Assembly (NCBI RefSeq): GCF_003665435.1
Contig: NZ_CP023407.1
Coordinates: forward strand, 5,505,501 to 5,569,500
Length of the DNA stretch: 64,000 nt
Source of the DNA: Streptomyces fungicidicus
GTDB lineage: Bacteria; Actinomycetota; Actinomycetes; Streptomycetales; Streptomycetaceae
Direction: 5' to 3'
The notes beneath the pieces were generated by a model, which saw only the letters and a program-made list of their open reading frames with translations, had not been told where the DNA came from and made no database searches. A program made the translations under genes and the position numbers. Numbering within the stretch: the first letter of the stretch is position 1; every line of letters starts with the position of its first letter. Of this stretch, positions 33,357 to 43,084 are shown piece after piece.

Positions 33357-35402
33357 ATGGATGCCGCCACCGTGGGCATCGCCGTACTCGTCGGCGTCGC
33401 CCTGCTGTTCCTGCTCGTCGGCCTGCTACTGGTCACCAAACTGTTCCGCAAGGTCGAACAGGGCAAGGCACTGATCGTCTCCAAGACCCGCAAGGTCGAC
33501 GTGACGTTCACCGGGTCGGTCGTGCTTCCCGTGCTGCACAAGGCCGAGGTGATGGACATCTCGGTGAAGACCATCGAGATCACCCGGGCGGGCAAGGAAG
33601 GCCTGATCTGCCGGGACAACATCCGCGCCGACATCCGCATCACGTTCTTCGTCAAGGTCAGCAAGACGGTGGACGACGTCATCAAGGTCGCCCAGGCCGT
33701 CGGCACCGCACGGGCCAGCGACCGGAACACGCTGCAGGAGCTGTTCCACGCCAAGTTCTCCGAGGCGCTGAAGACCGTCGGCAAGCAGATGGACTTCACC
33801 GACCTCTACACCAAGCGCGAGGAGCTGCGGTACCGGATCATCGAGGTCATCGGGGTCGACCTGAACGGCTACCACCTCGAGGACGCCGCGATCGACTACC
33901 TGGAGCAGACGCCGCTCACCCAGCTCGACCCGGGCAACGTGCTCGACGCGCAGGGCATCCGCAAGATCACCGAGCTGACGGCCATCGAGCACGTCCGCAC
34001 CAACGAGGCCCAGCGCGGCGAGGAGAAGGAGATCACCCGGCAGAACGTCGACGCGCGGGAGGCCATCCTGGAGCTGGAGCGCCGCCAGGCCGACGCCGAG
34101 ATCAAGCAGCGCCGGGAGATAGAGACCGTGCGCGCCCGCGAGGAGGCCGAGACCGCGCGGGTGGTGGAGGAGGAGCGGCTGCGCGCGCAGAGCGCGTTCC
34201 TGCGCACCGAGGAGCAGCTCGGCGTGCAGCGCGAGAACCAGGCCCGCGAGGTCGCCGTCGCCGCCAAGAACCGCGAGCGGGTCATCGCCGTCGAGAGCGA
34301 GCGCATCGAGAAGGACCGGATGCTGGAGGTCATCGCCCGCGAGCGGGAGACCGTACTCACCCGGATCGCCGCCGACAAGGAGGTCGAGGCGGAGAAGCGG
34401 GAGATCGCCGAGGTCGTCCGGGAACGGGTCGCGGTGGACCGCACGGTCGCCGAGCAGGAGGAGTCGATTCTGAAGCTGCGGGCGGTCGAGGAGGCGGAGC
34501 GGCAGCGGCAGGCCGTGATCATCGCCGCGGAGGCCGAGGCGCAGGAGAAGCTGGTCAAGGACATCAAGGCCGCCGAGGCCGCCGAGCAGGCCGCCACCCA
34601 CCGCGCCGCCGAGGAACTCACCCTCGCCGAGGCCCGTTTGAAGACGGCCGACCTCGACGCGCGGGCCAAGCTGCGGCTGGCCGAGGGCGTCCAGGCGGAG
34701 GCCGCGGCCGAGGGCCTCGCCGCCGTGCAGGTCCGCGACAAGGAGGCCGAGGTCATCGAGAAGGCGGGCCGCGCCGAGGCCGAGGCGGCCGGGGCGCGGA
34801 TGCGCGCGGAGGCCGAGGGAGCCCGGGCCAGGGCTCTCGCCGACGCGGAGGCGATCAGCGGGAAGCTGCGGGCGGAGGCGGCCGGCCTCACCGAGAAGGC
34901 GGCGGCGATGGCCGCGCTCGACGAGGCGTCCCGCGGCCACGAGGAGTACCGGCTGCGGCTGGAGGCCGAGAAGGACGTCCGGCTCGCCGGCCTCGAGGTC
35001 CAGCGGCAGGTCGCCGAGGCGCAGGCCACGGTCCTCGCGACCGGTCTGGAGAACGCGGACATCAACATCGTCGGCGGCGAGTCGGTCTTCCTCGACCGGC
35101 TGGTGTCGTCCATCGCGCTCGGCAAGGGCGTGGACGGCTTCGTCCAGAACTCCGAGACCGCGCAGGCCCTCGCCGGCCCCTGGCTGGACGGCTCCGCGAG
35201 CTTCCCCGACGACCTGAGCCGGATCCTGGGCTCCGTCTCCACGGCCGACGTGCAGAACCTCACCGTGTCCGCGCTGCTGATGCGGCTGATGCAGCAGGGC
35301 GGCGAGAACACCGGCCGCTTCCAGCAACTGATCGAGAAGGCAGGTGAGCTGGGGCTCTCGGACACACCGGTGGCCGCGCTGAACGGCCACCCCAGGGCCT
35401 GA
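33357..35402 (+). CDS. Flotillin-like SPFH-domain protein
   Basis: Membrane-scaffold protein of 681 aa. It has one N-terminal membrane segment (residues about 5-27), an SPFH/band-7 domain (about 28-210; e.g. EVMDISVKTIEITRAGKEGL, NIRADIRITFFVKVSKTVDD), then a very long charged, alanine/glutamate-rich coiled coil (about 225-590) and a C-terminal globular part with NIVGGESVFLDRLVSSIALG. Flotillins organise membrane microdomains. The ATG at 33357 follows AAGGACG. The AAA+ gene begins 66 bases downstream, and the pair probably works together. Confidence 0.9.
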   Translation: MDAATVGIAVLVGVALLFLLVGLLLVTKLFRKVEQGKALIVSKTRKVDVTFTGSVVLPVLHKAEVMDISVKTIEITRAGKEGLICRDNIRADIRITFFVKVSKTVDDVIKVAQAVGTARASDRNTLQELFHAKFSEALKTVGKQMDFTDLYTKREELRYRIIEVIGVDLNGYHLEDAAIDYLEQTPLTQLDPGNVLDAQGIRKITELTAIEHVRTNEAQRGEEKEITRQNVDAREAILELERRQADAEIKQRREIETVRAREEAETARVVEEERLRAQSAFLRTEEQLGVQRENQAREVAVAAKNRERVIAVESERIEKDRMLEVIARERETVLTRIAADKEVEAEKREIAEVVRERVAVDRTVAEQEESILKLRAVEEAERQRQAVIIAAEAEAQEKLVKDIKAAEAAEQAATHRAAEELTLAEARLKTADLDARAKLRLAEGVQAEAAAEGLAAVQVRDKEAEVIEKAGRAEAEAAGARMRAEAEGARARALADAEAISGKLRAEAAGLTEKAAAMAALDEASRGHEEYRLRLEAEKDVRLAGLEVQRQVAEAQATVLATGLENADINIVGGESVFLDRLVSSIALGKGVDGFVQNSETAQALAGPWLDGSASFPDDLSRILGSVSTADVQNLTVSALLMRLMQQGGENTGRFQQLIEKAGELGLSDTPVAALNGHPRA

Positions 35403-35416
35403 CCACCCTTCGGCCG

Positions 35417-35447
35417 GGAGCCGCCGCACAGGGGACGGCGGCTCCCG
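35417..35447 (+). terminator. Hairpin between flotillin and AAA+ genes (terminator/attenuator)
   Basis: A perfect 11-bp stem (GGGAGCCGCCG / CGGCGGCTCCC) with a 9-base loop sits 14 bases after the flotillin stop and 21 bases before the AAA+ start. It could lower expression of the second gene relative to the first, since no other promoter is visible in the 66-base gap. Confidence 0.65.
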
Positions 35448-35468
35448 CTCGCTCTTCGAGAGGCAGCC

Positions 35469-38400
35469 ATGACCACCGGCACCCACGAGCCCACGCACAC
35501 GGCCCCGCGCGAGACGCCGGACCCGGGCCCCTCCGCAACCGCCGTCGCGCCCGGCACCGGGACGACGGCCGACGACGGCGCCTACCAGCTGCTGCGTGAC
35601 CGCCTCTCCGCACAGGCCGCCGAACTCGCCCGCCGCGCGGAGACGCTGAACCACCGCCGCGCCGAGGAGTTCGGCGCCCCCGAACTGCGCCTCACCGGCA
35701 CCGAGCGGCTGCGCACCGACCGCACCGCCGTGCCCCGTGACATCGTCGCCCTGGGCGAGGTGCTGCTCTTCGGCTACGACACCCGGCCCCGGCCCGAGGC
35801 CGACGTCACGGTCGGCGACGTCCTCGCCCCGCACGACCGCGACCTGAACCGGCTCCCCGACGATGCCGTGCCAGGACTCCTCGACGACCCGGACTTCGTC
35901 CGCGAGTTCGCCGCCCTGCACCGCTACTACCGCCAGGCACGCCTGCTGCGGCTCCGCCGTGTCGACGGCAAGCTGCTCGCCGTCTTCCAGACCGGCGAGA
36001 AGGCCGGCGACATCCGCGTCCTGCGCTGGACGGTCTCCGAGGACGGCCGGGCCGCCTTTCTCGACGCGCGCGGCGACCGCGACCACGCCCTCGCCCCGGC
36101 CGCCGACATCGACTGGACGCCCACCACCCGCGAGGACCACGTCCTCGGCCGCCACCCGCACGTCTCCGTCCAGGGCGAGGTCTTCGTCGACACCCTCGGC
36201 GGCACCCTCACCGTCAAGACCGAGAACGACACCGGCACCCCCGACGGCATCCACGACGAACCCGTCGACGAGCCACTGCAGTCCCTCGCGGACGCCGAGA
36301 TCGCCCACGCCCGCGTCGGCCCCCTGATCCTGCTGCGGATCCTGCCGTACAAGGAGACCGCGCACCGCTACCTGGTGTTCCACACCCTCACCCGGTCCGT
36401 CGTCCGCCTCGACGGCATCGGGCAGGGCTGCCGCCGGCTCCCCGAGGACCAGGGCATCGTGTTCCCCGGCGGCTACTGCCTGGCCGCCGGCCCGCACAAG
36501 ACGTACGAACTCGACACCACCGGCATGGAGTTCGAGCGCGAGGTGCGCTCACCGCACGGGGAGGACGTGCTGTACGTCTTCCACGCGCCCGACCGCGGAC
36601 GCGGGCTGCTGCTGTCGTACAACCTCATCCACGAGGCGGTCGCCACCCCGATGGCCGGCCACGGTTGGGCGCTGTTCGACGACGGACTGCTCGCCCTGCT
36701 GCGCCCCGACGGCGACGAACCCGCCCGTGTCCACCCCGTCCAGCTGTGGCGGTCGCCCTACGACTCCGACACCCACGCCGCCGGCCGGCCCGCCGGCGAG
36801 GGCCCGCTGGCCCGGATCGGCAACGCCGACCTCGTGCGCGGCATCTCCGACTGTCTGTCCCTGGCCCGCTCCGTGGCCGAGACCACCCCCACCACCGAGG
36901 TGTACACGGCCCTGGCGGCGGCCTGCGTCCGCGTCCTGGACACCCACCACTGGCTCGGTGACACCGAACTCGGCGACCTCAGAGACCCGTTGGCCCGGAT
37001 GCGGGCCACCGCCGAGCAGGTGCTCGCCGAGTTCGAGACCGTACGCGACCTCACGCACCGGGCCGCCGCCGCGCTGGACGAGGCGGCCGACCGGATCGCC
37101 TCGGTGGTGCGCAGACTGCGCGGGGAGCAGCCCCGCGAGGCCGCCGCCTGGGTCTCCGGACTGACCGAACTCCGCCATGCCCAGGGCCACCTGCTGACCC
37201 TGAAGGACATGCGGTACGCGGACCGCGCCCGCATCGACGAACTCGCCGCCGGGGCCGAGGGCGACCTCGCCTCCTTCGGACAGCGCGCGATCGCCTTCCT
37301 GGCCCGCGAGGACGCCTTCGCCGCCCATCACGCGGACGTCGAACGGCTCGTCGCCGACGCCGAGTCCATCGGCACCACCGCCGAGGCGGCCCCGCTCACC
37401 GCCCGCCTGGACGAACTCGCCGACGGACTGCGCACGGTGACCGAGGTGGTCGGCGGTCTCGACATCGCCGACGCCACCGTCCGCACGGCCGTGCTGGAAC
37501 GGGTCGCCGAGGCGATGGGCGGCGTCAACCGCGCCCGCGCCACCCTCGACGCCCGCCGCCGGGCCCTCCTCGACCACGAGGCACGCGCCGGCTTCGCCGC
37601 CGAACTCTCGCTCCTCGGCCAGACGGTCACCGGCGCCCTCGCGGCGGCGGACACCCCGGACGCCTGCGACGAGCAACTGACCCGCGTGCTCACCCAGCTC
37701 GAATCGCTGGAGTCCCGGTTCGCCGAGTTCGACGACGTCCTCGGCGAACTCGCCGACCGGCGCACCGAGATCTACGAGGCGTTCTCCGCGCGCAAGCAGA
37801 GCCTCTCCGACGCCCGCGCCCGCCGCGCCGAACAGCTCGCGTCCGCCGCAGGCCGGGTCCTGGAGACGATCGCCCGCCGCTGTGCCGCGCTCACCGACAC
37901 CGACGCGGTGAGCACCTACTTCGCCTCCGACCCGCTCGTCACCAAGGTCCGCCGCACCGCCGGCGAACTGCGCGAACTCGGCGACCGCGTCCGCGCGGAG
38001 GAACTCGACGGCCGGCTGCGCTCCGCCCGGCAGGAGGCCGCCCGCGCCCTGCGCGACCGCACCGACCTCTACGCCGACGGCGGCCGCGCCATCCGCCTCG
38101 GCGACCACCGGTTCGCCGTCAGCACCCAGCCCCTGGACCTCACCGTCGTCCCGCACGGCGACGGCCTCGCGCTCGCCCTCACCGGCACCGACTTCCGCAC
38201 CCCCGTCACCGACCCCGCGCTCCTCGCCGACCGCCCCCTGTGGAACCGGCACCTGCCGTCCGAGTCGCCCGGGGTCTACCGCGCCGAACACCTCGCCGCC
38301 CGTCTGCTGCACCAGCCCGGCCCGGCCGCCCTGACCGCCGCCGGCGACCTCGCCGGCCTGGTCCGGCGGGCCGCCGAGGAGGCGTACGACGAAGGGTACG

Positions 38401-40406
38401 AACGAGGCGTCCACGACCACGACGCCACCGCGATCCTCACCGCCCTGCTGCCCCTGTACGACGGTGCCGGACTGCTGCGCCACGCACCCGGCGCCCGCGC
38501 CCACGCCCTGCTGTACTGGGCGCACGGCACCACGGCGGAGGAGCGCGCCGACCTCACCCGCCGAGCCCGCTCCCTCGCACGGGTCCGCGACGCCTTCGGA
38601 CCGCCGCCCGCCCTCGACGCGCTGCGCTCCGAGCTCTCCCGCGCGGTACGGGACTGGGACGAGGACACAGCCGTCAGCCCGGAGTCCTGCGCCGCCTACC
38701 TCCTCGACGAACTGACCGGCGAAGCCGAGGGCTTCGTCATCAGCGCCCGCACCCGCACCCTGCTCGACACCTTCCGCCGTACGGTCGCCGGCGAGGCCTA
38801 CGACGACGACCTCCCCGCCCTCGCCGGCCTCGGCGCCCGCCGCCAGTTGGTCGAGGCCTGGCTGACCGCGTACGCCGCCGCCACCGGCGACCGGGTGACC
38901 GCCGGCGACCTCGCGGAGGCCGTGGCCGCCGAACTCTGCCCGGACGTGCCCCGCCACACCTGTGACGCCCCGCTGACCGTCACGGTGGGGGATCTGCTCG
39001 GCACCCACCCCCGGATCACCGACCGCTCCCTCACCCTGCGCCTGGACGAGTTCCTGGCCCGCACCGAGGAGTTCCGGGAGCGGGACGTGCCCGCCTTCCG
39101 CGCCTTCCAGCGCCGCCGCACCACCCTCGTGTCCGCGGAGCGCGCCCGGCTACGGCTGGACGACCACCGGCCGCGCGTGATGTCGTCGTTCGTCCGCAAC
39201 CGGCTGGTCGACGAGGTCTATCTGCCGCTGGTCGGCGACAGCCTCGCCAAACAACTCGGCACCACCGGTGAGTCCGGCCGCACCGGCACCGGCGGCCTGC
39301 TGCTGCTCGTCTCCCCGCCCGGCTACGGCAAGACGACCCTCATGGAGTACGTCGCCGACCGTCTCGGACTGGTCCTGGTGAAGGTCAGCGGTCCCGCCCT
39401 GGGCCACACGGTCACCTCGCTCGACCCGGCCGAGGCGCCGAACGCCACCGCCCGCCAGGAGATCGACAAGATCAACTTCGCGCTGGCGGCCGGCAACAAC
39501 GTCCTCCTCCACCTCGACGACATCCAGCACACCTCGCCCGAACTGCTGCAGAAGTTCATCCCCTTGTGCGACGCCACGCGCCGGGTGGAGGGCGTGTGGG
39601 AGGGCGAGCCGCGCACCTACGACCTGCGCGGCAAGCGGTTCGCGGTCTGCATGGCCGGCAACCCGTACACCGAGTCCGGCGAGGTCTTCCAGGTGCCCGA
39701 CATGCTCGCCAACCGCGCGGACGTGTGGAACCTCGGCGACGTCCTCACCGGCAAGGAGGACGTGTTCGCGCTCAGCTTCCTGGAGAACGCGCTCACCGCC
39801 AACCCGGTGCTCGCCCCGCTCGCCGGACGCGACCGCGCCGACCTGGACCTCCTGATCCGCCTGGCCGGCGACGACCCCACCGCCCGCGCGGACCGGCTCG
39901 TCCACCCCTACGCCCCCACCGAACTCGACCGTGTCCTGGCCGTGCTGCGCCATCTGCTCACCGCCCGCCGCACGGTACTCGCCGTCAACGCGGCCTACAT
40001 CGCCTCCGCCGCCCAGTCCGAGGACACCCGTACCGAGCCGCCGTTCCGGCTCCAGGGCTCCTACCGCAACATGAACAAGATCGCCCAGCGGATCCAGCCC
40101 GTGATGAACGCCGCCGAGCTGACCGCCGTCGTCGACGACCACTACACGGCGGAGGCCCAGACCCTCACCACGGGCGCCGAGGCGAACCTGCTGAAACTCG
40201 CCGAACTGCGCGGCACCCTCACCCCCGCCCGGGCGGCCCGCTGGGCGGAGGTGAAGTCCGCCCACGTCCGCACCGCCCAGGACGACCCACTGCCCCGCGC
40301 GGTGGCGGCCCTGACCCTCCTGGCCGACCGCATCGCGGCGGTGGAGGCGGCCCTCACCCGCGCCACCGGTCCCCGCCGCCTCCCGGCCGGCCCCGAGGAC
40401 CGGTGA
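35469..40406 (+). CDS. Giant MoxR-like AAA+ protein ('DNA repair ATPase' family) paired with flotillin
   Basis: A 1645-residue protein. The N-terminal third is a globular, beta-rich region (repeated strand-type segments up to about residue 420); the middle (about 430-880) is coiled-coil; then another alpha/beta region follows. The C-terminal AAA+ module starts near 1270: Walker A LVSPPGYGKTTLMEYVA (about 1283), Walker B VLLHLDDIQHTSPELLQKF (about 1346), and a MoxR-type sensor segment RFAVCMAGNPYTESGEVF. Such proteins are often auto-named DNA repair ATPases, but nothing here shows DNA repair; the flotillin partner points to membrane remodelling. Confidence 0.85.
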   Translation: MTTGTHEPTHTAPRETPDPGPSATAVAPGTGTTADDGAYQLLRDRLSAQAAELARRAETLNHRRAEEFGAPELRLTGTERLRTDRTAVPRDIVALGEVLLFGYDTRPRPEADVTVGDVLAPHDRDLNRLPDDAVPGLLDDPDFVREFAALHRYYRQARLLRLRRVDGKLLAVFQTGEKAGDIRVLRWTVSEDGRAAFLDARGDRDHALAPAADIDWTPTTREDHVLGRHPHVSVQGEVFVDTLGGTLTVKTENDTGTPDGIHDEPVDEPLQSLADAEIAHARVGPLILLRILPYKETAHRYLVFHTLTRSVVRLDGIGQGCRRLPEDQGIVFPGGYCLAAGPHKTYELDTTGMEFEREVRSPHGEDVLYVFHAPDRGRGLLLSYNLIHEAVATPMAGHGWALFDDGLLALLRPDGDEPARVHPVQLWRSPYDSDTHAAGRPAGEGPLARIGNADLVRGISDCLSLARSVAETTPTTEVYTALAAACVRVLDTHHWLGDTELGDLRDPLARMRATAEQVLAEFETVRDLTHRAAAALDEAADRIASVVRRLRGEQPREAAAWVSGLTELRHAQGHLLTLKDMRYADRARIDELAAGAEGDLASFGQRAIAFLAREDAFAAHHADVERLVADAESIGTTAEAAPLTARLDELADGLRTVTEVVGGLDIADATVRTAVLERVAEAMGGVNRARATLDARRRALLDHEARAGFAAELSLLGQTVTGALAAADTPDACDEQLTRVLTQLESLESRFAEFDDVLGELADRRTEIYEAFSARKQSLSDARARRAEQLASAAGRVLETIARRCAALTDTDAVSTYFASDPLVTKVRRTAGELRELGDRVRAEELDGRLRSARQEAARALRDRTDLYADGGRAIRLGDHRFAVSTQPLDLTVVPHGDGLALALTGTDFRTPVTDPALLADRPLWNRHLPSESPGVYRAEHLAARLLHQPGPAALTAAGDLAGLVRRAAEEAYDEGYERGVHDHDATAILTALLPLYDGAGLLRHAPGARAHALLYWAHGTTAEERADLTRRARSLARVRDAFGPPPALDALRSELSRAVRDWDEDTAVSPESCAAYLLDELTGEAEGFVISARTRTLLDTFRRTVAGEAYDDDLPALAGLGARRQLVEAWLTAYAAATGDRVTAGDLAEAVAAELCPDVPRHTCDAPLTVTVGDLLGTHPRITDRSLTLRLDEFLARTEEFRERDVPAFRAFQRRRTTLVSAERARLRLDDHRPRVMSSFVRNRLVDEVYLPLVGDSLAKQLGTTGESGRTGTGGLLLLVSPPGYGKTTLMEYVADRLGLVLVKVSGPALGHTVTSLDPAEAPNATARQEIDKINFALAAGNNVLLHLDDIQHTSPELLQKFIPLCDATRRVEGVWEGEPRTYDLRGKRFAVCMAGNPYTESGEVFQVPDMLANRADVWNLGDVLTGKEDVFALSFLENALTANPVLAPLAGRDRADLDLLIRLAGDDPTARADRLVHPYAPTELDRVLAVLRHLLTARRTVLAVNAAYIASAAQSEDTRTEPPFRLQGSYRNMNKIAQRIQPVMNAAELTAVVDDHYTAEAQTLTTGAEANLLKLAELRGTLTPARAARWAEVKSAHVRTAQDDPLPRAVAALTLLADRIAAVEAALTRATGPRRLPAGPEDR

Positions 40407-40410
40407 ACGA

Positions 40411-40437
40411 GCACCCCGCGTCCTGACGCGGGGGTGC
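40411..40437 (+). terminator. Terminator after the AAA+ gene
   Basis: The inverted repeat GCACCCCGCGT / ACGCGGGGGTGC, with a CCTG loop and one bulged G, begins 5 bases after the AAA+ stop codon. Confidence 0.75.
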
Positions 40438-40547
40438 CACAGCCCGGAAATTGCCTGTTCCGGCGGTGGCCGGAGGTTTATTGACGCGCGTAGCGGATGC
40501 GCCCGAATCAGTATTCAGGTCATTACGGAAGACTTCCCGCGCGGGTG

Positions 40548-40577
40548 TTACTGAGCGGTATCGAGGCCTGCTACAAC
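40548..40577 (+). promoter_or_regulatory. Candidate promoter of the SGNH lipase gene
   Basis: TTACTG (40548-40553) and TACAAC (40572-40577) are separated by 18 bases and lie about 55 bases upstream of the GTG start. This is a plausible vegetative-type promoter, judged by eye only. Confidence 0.35.
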
Positions 40578-40632
40578 CCTTCTTGCATCCTCAACCACCG
40601 CTGCGACTCTCGCGTGCGAAGGGCGGACACAC

Positions 40633-41427
40633 GTGTCAGCACGTTCCCTCAGGGCATCCCTCGTCACCCTCATCCTGGGTGCCGCGACCGTTCTCGGCCT
40701 GGCGCAACCCGCCTCGGCCGCGGGCGACAACTACGTGGCCCTCGGCGACTCCTACTCCTCCGGAGTGGGCGCCGGGAGCTACACCTCCGAAAGCGGCGCC
40801 TGCCAGCGCAGCACCAAGGCGTATCCGCAACTCTGGGCGAGCGCCAACGCCCCGTCGTCGTTCAAGTTCGTCGCCTGCTCCGGCGCGACGACGTCGAGCG
40901 TGTCGTCGGGTCAGCTGGGCTCCCTGAGCTCGGCGACCACCCTGGTCAGCGTCACCGCGGGCGGCAACGACGTCGGCTTCGCGGACGTCATGCAGACCTG
41001 TGTGCTGCAGAGCGAGGCCACCTGCGTCTCCCGGGTCAACACCGCGGTCTCGCAGATCCAGAACTCCCTGCCGGGCAAGCTCGACTCGCTGTACTCCGGC
41101 ATCCGCTCGCGGTCGCCGCAGGCGCACGTGGTGGTGCTGGGCTACCCGCGCTTCTACAAGCTGTCGGGCACGTGCATCGCGGGCCTCACCGAGACCGAGC
41201 GCGGCGCGATCAACGACGCCTCGAACGTGCTCAACGGGGTGCTCGCCAAGCGGGCGGCCAACGCCGGGTTCACCTTCTCGTCGGTGGTGGACGAGTTCAC
41301 CGGGCACGAACTCTGCTCGGGCGACGCCTGGCTGCACAGCGTGACGATCCCGGTCAGCAACTCCTACCACCCGAAGGCCGTCGGCCAGTCGAGCGGCTAT
41401 CTGCCGGCCTTCCGCTCCGTGGCCTAG
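40633..41427 (+). CDS. Secreted SGNH/GDSL-type lipase
   Basis: Extracellular lipase/esterase of 264 aa. A Sec signal peptide (RASLVTLILGAATVLGLA...ASAA) is followed directly by the mature start GDNYVALGDSYSSGVGAG, in which the GDSY serine is the nucleophile. Block III is SVTAGGNDVGF, and the C-terminal Asp-x-x-His equivalent is the SYHPKAVGQ region with the catalytic histidine. Six cysteines (CQRS, VACSG, QTC, ATC, GTC, ELC) would form three disulfides, as in the S. rimosus/S. coelicolor lipase group. It stands alone between terminators. Confidence 0.92.
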   Translation: MSARSLRASLVTLILGAATVLGLAQPASAAGDNYVALGDSYSSGVGAGSYTSESGACQRSTKAYPQLWASANAPSSFKFVACSGATTSSVSSGQLGSLSSATTLVSVTAGGNDVGFADVMQTCVLQSEATCVSRVNTAVSQIQNSLPGKLDSLYSGIRSRSPQAHVVVLGYPRFYKLSGTCIAGLTETERGAINDASNVLNGVLAKRAANAGFTFSSVVDEFTGHELCSGDAWLHSVTIPVSNSYHPKAVGQSSGYLPAFRSVA

Positions 41428-41436
41428 CGCACCGCA

Positions 41437-41477
41437 CCGGTCGCGGGGACACTCTCCCGGGGTGTTCCCGCGACCGG
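41437..41477. terminator. Long bidirectional terminator hairpin
   Basis: A 16-bp stem with one G-U type mismatch (CCGGTCGCGGGGACAC / GTGTTCCCGCGACCGG) and a 9-base loop lies between the convergent lipase gene and cobalt transporter operon. Confidence 0.85.
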
Positions 41478-41495
41478 CGCACGCGTGAAGGGACT

Positions 41496-42332
41496 TCAGC
41501 CGTCCGCCAGGGCGGCCGCCAGCTCCTCCGGGGTGCGCGGACCGGGGTCGCCGTCCGCGAGCAGCCCGTGGGAACGCAGCAGCCGGGCGACCGTGAGGCC
41601 CCACGGCAGCCGCAGCCCCGCCGCCGCGAGCAGCTCCGTGCGGGCGAGCATCCCGGCGACGGGACCGGTACTCACCCCCGAAGGGGTGAGCAGCGCCGCG
41701 TCGTCGGCCCAGCGCAGGGCGAGGTCCACGTCGTGGGTGGCCATGACGACCGTGGTGCCGTTCCGGCGCAGCCCGTCGAGCGTGGCGAGCAGGCGTTCCT
41801 GGCCGTCGGGGTCGAGGCCGGCCGTCGGCTCGTCCAGGATCAGGACCCGGGGCCGCATGGCGACCGCGCCGGCGATCGCCGTCCGCTTGCGCTGCCCGTA
41901 GGAGAGCAGGTGCGTGGGACGGTCGGCGAGCGCGGTGATGTCCAGCGCGGCGAGCGACTCCGCGACCCGGGCGCGTACCTCCGGGTCGGGCAGGCCGAGG
42001 TTCAGCGGGCCGAACGACACGTCCTGGCCCACCGACGCGGCGAACAACTGGTCGTCGGGATCCTGCACCACCAGCTGCACGGTGGTGCGCAACGCCGTCA
42101 GCCCCTTGCGGTCGTACCGCACCGCCCGGCCCTCGACCGTCAACTCCCCTTTCCTCGGGCGCAGTCCGCCACTGAGCAGCCGCATCAGCGTCGTCTTGCC
42201 GCTGCCGTTGCGCCCCAGCAGCGCCAGCGCGCGTCCCTCGCGCACCTCGAAGTCGAGCCCGCTGAACACGGGCGGACCGTCTGCGTACGCGAACGACGCG
42301 CCCCGCAGGGCGACCAGTACGGACCCGCTCAC
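41496..42332 (-). CDS. cbiO: Cobalt ECF-type ABC transporter ATPase CbiO
   Basis: ATPase of 278 aa. Walker A is ALLGRNGSGKTTLMRLLSGG, Q-loop LVVQDPDDQLFAASV, signature LLSYGQRKRTAIAGA, Walker B VLILDEPTAGLD and H-loop ATHDVDLAL; the YGQRKR variant and QDPDDQ are typical of CbiO/EcfA ATPases. The GTG at 42332 overlaps the CbiQ stop (GTGA). It is the last gene of the cbiMNQO operon. The C-terminus has an additional 40 or so residues ending GPRTPEELAAALADG. Confidence 0.92.
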   Translation of the reverse strand: MSGSVLVALRGASFAYADGPPVFSGLDFEVREGRALALLGRNGSGKTTLMRLLSGGLRPRKGELTVEGRAVRYDRKGLTALRTTVQLVVQDPDDQLFAASVGQDVSFGPLNLGLPDPEVRARVAESLAALDITALADRPTHLLSYGQRKRTAIAGAVAMRPRVLILDEPTAGLDPDGQERLLATLDGLRRNGTTVVMATHDVDLALRWADDAALLTPSGVSTGPVAGMLARTELLAAAGLRLPWGLTVARLLRSHGLLADGDPGPRTPEELAAALADG

Positions 42333-43078
42333 CACAGTGGCCTTTCCAGTACGAGGGTGAGGGCGGCCAGCGCCGCCAGGAGCAGCACGCTCGCGGCCGT
42401 GAACGGAACCGAGACGCGGGCCTCGGGCACCAGGACGCGCAGGGTGCCGTCGTAGCCGCGTCCGGCGAGCCCGGTCTGCAGCCGCGCCGCCCGGTCGAAG
42501 GACCGGACGAACGCGGTCGCGCCGAGCCCGCCGAGGGACCGCCAGGCCGCCGCCCGGGTGGTGTGCCCGAGCCGGGCCGCCTGCGCCTCGCGGACCCGGC
42601 GGACCGAGTCCAGCAGCAGGAAGCTCATCCGGTACGTCACCAGCGCCACGTCCACCAGCGGCGCGGGCACCCCGGCGCGCACCAGACGCGGCAGCAGGTC
42701 CGACATCGGGGTGGTGAAGGCGAACAGCAGCACGCCCAGCGAGGCCGCCGACGTGCGCAGCAGCAACTCCCCGGCGCGCAGCGGCCCGCCCTCGGCCGGT
42801 GACACGAACCCGTCCGGTCCGCCCACCTGAACCAGCAGCGTCAGCGCCCCGGTGACGCAGAAGCCCAGCGGCACCCGGTAGGCCCGCCACAGCCGCAGGG
42901 CCGGCACGCCCGCCGGGCCGAGCAGCACCGCGAGCGCCGTCACCAGGACCAATGCCGCGCCCGGCCAGGGCGGCAGCGAGATCGCGAGCACGGTGAGGCC
43001 CAGCCCCAGAACGGCCTTGTCCACGGGATGACGGCGGCGCCAGCGACTGCTGTGCGCCGCCGCGTCGATCGGCAGCAC
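42329..43078 (-). CDS. cbiQ: Cobalt ECF transporter transmembrane component CbiQ
   Basis: A 249-residue membrane protein with about five hydrophobic spans. The coupling motifs are ARLGHTTRAAAWRSLGG and AARLQTGLAGRGYDG; the latter contains the A-R-G pattern of EcfT/CbiQ proteins that contacts the ATPase. The N-terminus IDAAAHSSRWRRRHPVDKA matches CbiQ. It starts at a GTG and sits 6 bases behind the small CbiN-like gene. Confidence 0.92.
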   Translation of the reverse strand: MLPIDAAAHSSRWRRRHPVDKAVLGLGLTVLAISLPPWPGAALVLVTALAVLLGPAGVPALRLWRAYRVPLGFCVTGALTLLVQVGGPDGFVSPAEGGPLRAGELLLRTSAASLGVLLFAFTTPMSDLLPRLVRAGVPAPLVDVALVTYRMSFLLLDSVRRVREAQAARLGHTTRAAAWRSLGGLGATAFVRSFDRAARLQTGLAGRGYDGTLRVLVPEARVSVPFTAASVLLLAALAALTLVLERPLW

Positions 43079-43084
43079 GGGCCG

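Noticed and set aside
33284..35347. Second 687-codon frame overlapping the flotillin gene on the same strand
   Set aside because: Off-frame reading of the coiled-coil repeats; composition is almost only G, R, A and P, and the SPFH frame explains the region fully.
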